Origin: an uncultured Fidelibacterota bacterium
GTDB lineage: Bacteria; Fidelibacterota; Marinisomatia; Marinisomatales; UBA8229
DNA: 8,332 bases
Assembly (NCBI GenBank): GCA_913054425.1
Contig: CAJXJG010000071.1
Span: 1-8,332 of the forward strand
Direction: 5' to 3'
This document shows positions 6,109 to 8,332 of the stretch, piece by piece. Each line of letters starts with the position of its first letter. Positions within the stretch are counted from its first letter, which is position 1. The position numbers and the translations under genes are program-made. Below the pieces are notes generated by a model. It made no database searches. It was not told where the DNA came from and saw nothing but the letters and a program-made list of their open reading frames with translations.

Positions 6109-6954
6109 ATGACACCATCACGTGGAAATACTGATTCTGACAGGGGATTTATTATTCCCATTGGAGGAGCACTCAGCAAACAGAAAAATCCCGTTATTCT
6201 GGAAAAGTTTGTAAATCTATGCGGCGGAGATAAAGCTGTTATTACTGTCATTCCAACAGCGACAAAGACGGAAGACAACGGCGAATTATTTACAAGCCTG
6301 TTTACGGGATTGGGAGCTTCAGATGTATTCAGTATTGATATTAAAAAAAGAAGTGACTGCAGCAGGGGAGATTACCTGTCCAAATTAGGAGAATCAACAG
6401 GAATTTTCATTTCAGGAGGGAATCAATTGCGATTGTCTACAATTTTAGGAGGAACTCCGGTAGCGAAACTGATCCGCCGGCTGAATGCCGATGGAGTTCA
6501 CGTGGCCGGTACATCAGCCGGGGCTGCCATCATGCCGGAACATATGATTTCTGGCGGCCACAGCGGAAGTACACCTACACCAAGAAGTGTTTCATTAAGT
6601 CCCGGGCTTGGCCTGACAAACAGCATTGTAATTGATCAGCACTTCCGCCAGCGTAACCGGCTTGGAAGACTCCTGGCAGCCATTGCCTACAGCCCTTTTC
6701 TAACCGGTGTGGGAATTGATGAGAATACTGCTATTTTTATTGAACCTGACAACACGTTTTCCGTAAAAGGAAGCGGGGCAGTTACGGTGGTTGATCCAAG
6801 CAAAATGAACGCAACATCTGTAAGTACCGCAGCCCGAAATGATGCCATCAATATTACGGATATAAGGCTGCACATTCTGGCTTCCGGTTCAAAATATGAC
6901 CTCAATACGCATACTGCAATGGTTATGGATTCTGGTATGGATACACCTGTATAA
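6109..6954 (+). CDS. cphB: Cyanophycinase
   Basis: The 281-residue protein has the length and all key motifs of intracellular cyanophycinase, a serine exopeptidase of peptidase family S51 that degrades cyanophycin (multi-L-arginyl-poly-L-aspartate) to beta-Asp-Arg dipeptides. Visible motifs are GFIIPIGGA (13-21), FISGGNQLRL (100-109), the nucleophile elbow AGTSAGAAIM (133-142) with S136, DQHFRQRNRLGRL (176-188) with H178, and GIDENTA (202-208) with E205. S136, H178 and E205 all sit four residues beyond the S132/H174/E201 triad of the Synechocystis enzyme, and the arginine-rich stretch 180-187 matches its substrate-binding arginines. It has no signal peptide, so it should be cytosolic. cphA starts 30 bp after its stop on the same strand, making a two-gene operon very likely. 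The ATG at 6109 follows a weak purine-rich ribosome site. The dipeptide-splitting enzyme is not in this window. Confidence 0.95.
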   Translation: MTPSRGNTDSDRGFIIPIGGALSKQKNPVILEKFVNLCGGDKAVITVIPTATKTEDNGELFTSLFTGLGASDVFSIDIKKRSDCSRGDYLSKLGESTGIFISGGNQLRLSTILGGTPVAKLIRRLNADGVHVAGTSAGAAIMPEHMISGGHSGSTPTPRSVSLSPGLGLTNSIVIDQHFRQRNRLGRLLAAIAYSPFLTGVGIDENTAIFIEPDNTFSVKGSGAVTVVDPSKMNATSVSTAARNDAINITDIRLHILASGSKYDLNTHTAMVMDSGMDTPV

Positions 6955-6984
6955 ATTATAGGAAATTTTAAATTGAAGTAATCA

Positions 6985-8332
6985 ATGAAAATTATCTCAA
7001 CAAATATTTTTATCGGACCAAATGTATATGCCAATTTCCCGGTCATACGCCATCTCCTGGATTTAGGAATATTGGAGAACTGGCCAACTGCAAAACTGGG
7101 GAAAATATTTACTGAAAATCTGATTGACCGCCTGCCGGGATTAGCAGAACATGGATGTTCTTATCAATCAACAGGAGGTTTGGTAAGACGGTTGACGGAA
7201 GATGAGGGAACCTGGATGGGGCATGTGATGGAACACGTAGCTCTTGAATTGCAGAATATTACCGGGTCAAATGTAACATTTGGAAAAACCCGGTCAACAG
7301 ACATCCAGGGCCAGTACAATATGGTCTTCCAGTATTTACAGCGGGATGTGGGTTTAGCAGCCAGCAGGTTAGCCCAAAAAGTTCTTATTGATTTACTCCC
7401 GGAAAACTTAAAAAATCAAATAGAATCTTTTGATCCGGATTTCAATTTTGAAGAAGAACGTGATGATTTTATCAGGTTGGCTCAAAAATTTGAATTCGGA
7501 CCAAGTACGGCTTCCCTGATCAAAGCAGCAAGGGAAAGAGACATTCCCTCAATTCGGCTGAATCAGTACAGTCTGGTTCAATTCGGTCACGGAAAATATC
7601 AAAAACGAATTCAAGCTACAGTCACAAACGAGACAAAACATATTGCTGTTGAAATTGCAAGCGATAAAGATGACACAAATTCGTTATTGAATGACCTGGG
7701 ATTACCGGTTCCTGTTCAGAAACTGGTTTATAATGAGAACGCAGCCGTACGCACGGCAAACCGAATTGGCTATCCTGTGGTATTAAAACCCTTGAACGCG
7801 AATCATGGACGGGGAGTCTCCATTAACTTAACAGATGACGACCAGGTACGTTCATCATTTGGATTTGCACGAGAACGGGGAACATCTCGGGGAGTACTGG
7901 TGGAAAGTTACATAACGGGTCTTGATCATCGCATGTTGGTTGTGAACGGGAAGCTCATTGCTGTTGCGAAACGTGTTCCCGGACATGTAACCGGCGATGG
8001 GAAACATAAAATCCAGGAATTAATTGATAGTGTAAATTCTGATCCCCGCCGTGGTATCGGACATGAAAAAGTCCTTACAAAAATCCAGGTCGACCACCAG
8101 GCAAAACGACTTATGAAAGCTAAAGGATATACCCTGGAAACCGTGCTGAATAAAAATGAATTACTGTATTTACGCTCTACTGCAAATTTGTCCACCGGGG
8201 GAACTTCTGTTGACATGACTGATGTTGTACATCCTGATAATCGTTCCATGGCAGAACGCGCTGTGAAAGCAATTGGACTTGATGTTGGAGGTGTGGATTT
8301 TCTCACTGATGATATTACCCAATCCTACCGTG
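6985..8332 (+). CDS. cphA: Cyanophycin synthetase, N-terminal half (runs off right edge)
   Basis: There are 449 codons without a stop, about half of the usual 870-900 residues; the rest is beyond the window. CphA makes cyanophycin by ATP-dependent addition of Asp to the backbone (ATP-grasp domain) and Arg to the side chain (C-terminal Mur-ligase-like domain). Visible are the N-terminal domain (1-~160) with EDEGTWMGHVMEHVALELQ (72-90) and the ATP-grasp domain (from ~215) preceded by SIRLNQYSLVQFGHGKYQKR (189-208). Within the ATP-grasp domain, VVLKPLNANHGRGVSINL (265-282) is the nucleotide-binding loop, YLRSTANLSTGGTSVDMTD (395-413) is a family hallmark, and GLDVGGVDF (431-439) follows. The Arg-adding domain is not visible, so its integrity cannot be judged. 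It starts 30 bp after cphB; the upstream ribosome site (GAAGTAATCA) is weak. Confidence 0.95.
   Translation, partial: MKIISTNIFIGPNVYANFPVIRHLLDLGILENWPTAKLGKIFTENLIDRLPGLAEHGCSYQSTGGLVRRLTEDEGTWMGHVMEHVALELQNITGSNVTFGKTRSTDIQGQYNMVFQYLQRDVGLAASRLAQKVLIDLLPENLKNQIESFDPDFNFEEERDDFIRLAQKFEFGPSTASLIKAARERDIPSIRLNQYSLVQFGHGKYQKRIQATVTNETKHIAVEIASDKDDTNSLLNDLGLPVPVQKLVYNENAAVRTANRIGYPVVLKPLNANHGRGVSINLTDDDQVRSSFGFARERGTSRGVLVESYITGLDHRMLVVNGKLIAVAKRVPGHVTGDGKHKIQELIDSVNSDPRRGIGHEKVLTKIQVDHQAKRLMKAKGYTLETVLNKNELLYLRSTANLSTGGTSVDMTDVVHPDNRSMAERAVKAIGLDVGGVDFLTDDITQSYR

Noticed and set aside
6687..7046. Minus-strand open frame of 119 residues
   Set aside because: It spans the end of cphB and start of cphA antisense, both of which are well-supported genes.
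7926..8306. Minus-strand open frame of 126 residues
   Set aside because: It lies wholly antisense to the conserved ATP-grasp region of cphA.

Overview
The window looks like a chromosomal piece of a bacterium from the Bacteroidota / Balneolota / Rhodothermota / Ignavibacteria-Marinimicrobia (FCB) assemblage. The reasons are an AT-rich composition (roughly 40% G+C by eye, not counted), mostly weak Shine-Dalgarno signals, a 'YPNPFN' secretion-sorting / FlgD-like C-terminal domain of the kind used with type IX secretion, and a DCC-plus-lipase-maturation-factor fusion. A narrower placement is not supported by the sequence. I see no mobile element, RNA gene, CRISPR array or phage gene.

Layout: (i) 1-998, minus strand, the start of a membrane protein that joins a DCC thiol-disulfide oxidoreductase domain to a lipase maturation factor (LMF1-like) domain; it runs off the left edge. 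(ii) A short divergent spacer, then 1087-3234, plus strand, a lipoprotein-like penicillin/AHL acylase of the Ntn-hydrolase superfamily. (iii) A convergent junction, then a same-strand run read leftward from 5854 to 3273: a 55-residue small protein, a DUF4442 hotdog protein, a secreted intradiol dioxygenase with a Tat signal and a C-terminal sorting domain, and mutM. The gaps inside this run are only 21-50 bp, so it could be one transcription unit. (iv) A 254-bp divergent spacer with two inverted repeats, then cphB (6109-6954) and the first half of cphA (6985 to the right edge), plus strand.

How the genes work together: only cphB-cphA is a clear functional pair. CphA polymerises Asp and Arg into cyanophycin, and CphB cuts the polymer to beta-Asp-Arg dipeptides, so the organism probably stores nitrogen as cyanophycin. 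Three of the other products (LMF fusion, acylase, dioxygenase) are predicted to act in or outside the envelope, but nothing in the sequence ties them to one pathway. MutM is a housekeeping repair enzyme.

I found no convincing wholly new system. The observations most worth checking are the DCC-LMF fusion with a probable TTG start, the Tat-exported intradiol dioxygenase with a sorting domain, a near-perfect 23-bp palindrome just upstream of cphB, and the unrecognised 55-residue protein.
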